Below, in pieces: positions 62,833 through 64,000 of a stretch of 64,000 bases of DNA. This stretch comes from Planctomycetota bacterium. GTDB taxonomy: Bacteria; Planctomycetota; UBA1135; UBA2386. Position 1 is the stretch's first letter. The number at the start of each line of letters is the position of its first letter. Location: contig JADJPQ010000001.1 in assembly GCA_016713175.1 (NCBI GenBank), positions 895,001 through 959,000 on the forward strand. Reading direction: 5' to 3'. The position numbers and the translations under genes were made by a program. Below the pieces are notes generated by a model. It was given only the letters and a program-made list of their open reading frames with translations. It had not been told where the DNA came from and did not search any database.

Positions 62833-63117
62833 GGCCCTGGCTTCTACCTGATCCAGACCGGTCCGGATCAGAACCCCGGCGTCTTGGGGCTGATGCACGC
62901 CCGGCAGGCCCCGCGCACGGGCACCGGGTTGAACGGGCTCGAGCCGACGTTCGCGGTGCTCGACGTCGACGCGATCGCCAGGCTGGTCGCCAGGCACGGC
63001 GGCAAGGTGATCATGCCGAAGGCGGTGATCCCGACCGCGGGGGAGATGATCCGGTTCCTCGATACCGAGGGCAATGACATCGGGGCGATGCGCTACGAAA
63101 CGCCACCGCGCGGGTAG
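62833..63117 (+). pseudogene. VOC (glyoxalase/bleomycin-resistance) family gene, 5'-truncated
   Basis: From about 62833 the plus strand reads G-F-Y-L-I-Q-T-G-P-D-Q-N-P-G, then F-A-V-L-D-V-D-A-I-A-R-L-V-A-R-H-G-G-K-V and F-L-D-T-E-G-N. These are the second half of a single-domain VOC protein, including the second metal-ligand region. The N-terminal ~40 residues (the F-Y-x-x-x-F-G-W part) are missing. It meets the truncated araC head to head only a few bases away. An in-frame ATG at 62787 would give a short fused product without the first betaalphabetabetabeta module. Confidence 0.72.
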
Positions 63118-63178
63118 GCGGCGGCGTTGCCGCGAGCCGGACCCGGCGTCGGTGGCGGCCCGATGAGGACACCTCGCT

Positions 63179-63712
63179 TCAGCCCGGTGCGGCCAACCAG
63201 TCCCGCCGCAACAGCGCCAGGTGATGGGCCAGGTGCCCCGGCAGGATCGTCAGCAGCGCAAGCACGGTGAACTCGACGTCACTGGCGATGCCGCGACGCG
63301 CCAGCGCTTCGGCCGGCAGACCGCGCGCCAGCGCAATCGTGGCCTGCCGGGCGATCGTCCATTCGGCGAGCAGGTCGGGCAGCGGTCGTTCGTGGAATCG
63401 TCCGAACGGGTTCCACTCCGCTTGCTCGAAGCCGGGCAGCGGGGCGCGATCGCCGCGGGCGAACGACAGGGCGCGGTAGGCGAGGATCCGTTCGACGTCG
63501 GCGAGGTGGCCGACCACTTCGCGGATCGACCAGCGATCGGGAGCTGGCGCGGATCGCGAACGCGCTTCGTCGATCGCCAGCAGCGTCTGCAGTTCGCCGA
63601 TCTGGGTGTGCAGGATCGTCAGCAGGTCTCCTGGTGGCACCGGCGCGAGGTAGCGGCCGTAGTACGGCGCGTGGTCGGCGGCGGTCGGCCGGGCGAGGAT
63701 CGGCGCGGGCAT
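63179..63712 (-). CDS. DinB-like four-helix protein
   Basis: 177 residues. The DinB_2-type layout is clear: W-S-I-R-E-V-V-G-H-L-A-D-V-E-R-I with a metal-binding His, and a C-terminal L-P-G-H-L-A-H-H-L-A-L-L-R-R with further His. Members are four-helix bundles that often bind nickel or zinc and act in thiol-dependent transfer or have unknown roles. The ATG at 63712 was chosen because the upstream 40 residues are not conserved-looking. The gene converges with the VOC remnant, 62 bp away. Confidence 0.82.
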   Translation of the reverse strand: MPAPILARPTAADHAPYYGRYLAPVPPGDLLTILHTQIGELQTLLAIDEARSRSAPAPDRWSIREVVGHLADVERILAYRALSFARGDRAPLPGFEQAEWNPFGRFHERPLPDLLAEWTIARQATIALARGLPAEALARRGIASDVEFTVLALLTILPGHLAHHLALLRRDWLAAPG

Positions 63713-63873
63713 GGCTACTCGATCGTCGTGAAGGTGGCCGAATCGCCGCCGACGCACCAAGGCAGGATGAACAGGCAGGTGGCAAGGCGTTCGGCGGTTC
63801 TGAGCATGACACCCTGGGTTGGCTGCGCCCACAGCGTAACCGGCCCGACGACCCGGTGGGCACCTGGTCGGTC

Positions 63874-64000
63874 TCAGTACAGCAGCCGGGTCCGGACGGT
63901 GCCCGCGATGCCGTCCAGTTCGCGCTGCAGCGTCCGGGTGTCGCCGCGATCGGTCGGATCGACGTCGATGACGACGTAGCCGATCTCCGCGTCGGTCTGC
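63874..64000 (-). CDS. serA: D-3-phosphoglycerate dehydrogenase, C-terminal ACT end; 5' part outside window
   Basis: The last 41 residues and the stop are inside the window. They read Q-T-D-A-E-I-G-Y-V-V-I-D-V then I-A-G-T-V-R-T-R-L-L-Y, the characteristic end of the serine-binding ACT domain of SerA. The enzyme starts serine synthesis from 3-phosphoglycerate, and the ACT domain is where serine inhibits it. Too little is present to judge the rest. Confidence 0.8.
   Translation of the reverse strand, partial: QTDAEIGYVVIDVDPTDRGDTRTLQRELDGIAGTVRTRLLY

Overview
The window is GC-rich bacterial DNA and looks like Planctomycetota. The reasons are the many large secreted proteins with short signal peptides ending in AQ-type cleavage sites, several built from FG-GAP, Kelch, beta-helix or discoidin units, and several with a related C-terminal beta-rich tail. 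There are also ECF sigma factor genes paired with membrane-anchored Ser/Thr kinases, and giant TPR proteins. The phylum call is inference from gene content. No rRNA, tRNA, CRISPR array or insertion sequence was recognised.

Layout. 1-2042 is the 3' end of a polyketide synthase gene (dehydratase, carrier protein, thioesterase). 2431-5516 holds a lipoprotein hydrolase and two exported unknowns. 5731-10722 (minus) is sigma factor > Ser/Thr kinase (frame broken) > beta-helix surface protein. 10819-17074 holds a lipoprotein pseudogene fragment, a threonine/serine dehydratase, a nitroreductase, a frame-broken propeller protein, a PD40 remnant, a SET protein and a discoidin protein. 17160-22869 holds an EamA transporter and a surface-protein locus: a secreted protein, a small tethered protein, a methyltransferase and another secreted protein. 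22995-28919 (minus) is an Rsm22-like methyltransferase gene followed by PilX-like and giant pseudopilin genes. 29173-37592 (plus) reads as kinase > sigma > two Kelch surface proteins. 37724-45205 holds a three-repeat propeller, a LysR regulator, a membrane protein, an AlbA_2 ATP-binding protein, and another sigma > kinase pair (kinase frame broken). 45526-51000 holds an FG-GAP protein and a second, partly decayed copy of the surface-protein locus. 51290-54031 holds a sigma factor, a membrane partner and a HEAT-repeat protein. 54572-61176 holds two coupled TPR genes. 61288-64000 holds a beta-helix protein, truncated araC and VOC genes meeting head to head, a DinB-like protein, and the 3' end of serA.

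Themes. (1) Four ECF sigma modules each sit with same-strand neighbours that encode envelope or unknown proteins, so they probably control local output. (2) The window carries traces of internal duplication followed by decay. A lipoprotein/dehydratase 3'-end junction occurs twice, each copy keeping the opposite gene intact. The three-family surface locus near 18-23 kb recurs near 48.6-51 kb. A propeller gene near 13-15 kb has a C-terminal fragment near 54 kb. (3) Three long genes have a single frame break; these are either true lesions or base-level assembly errors. The best candidate for an undescribed system is the duplicated surface locus with its small anchored protein family, which has a PDG / PLNGV / WY-H / TT pattern.
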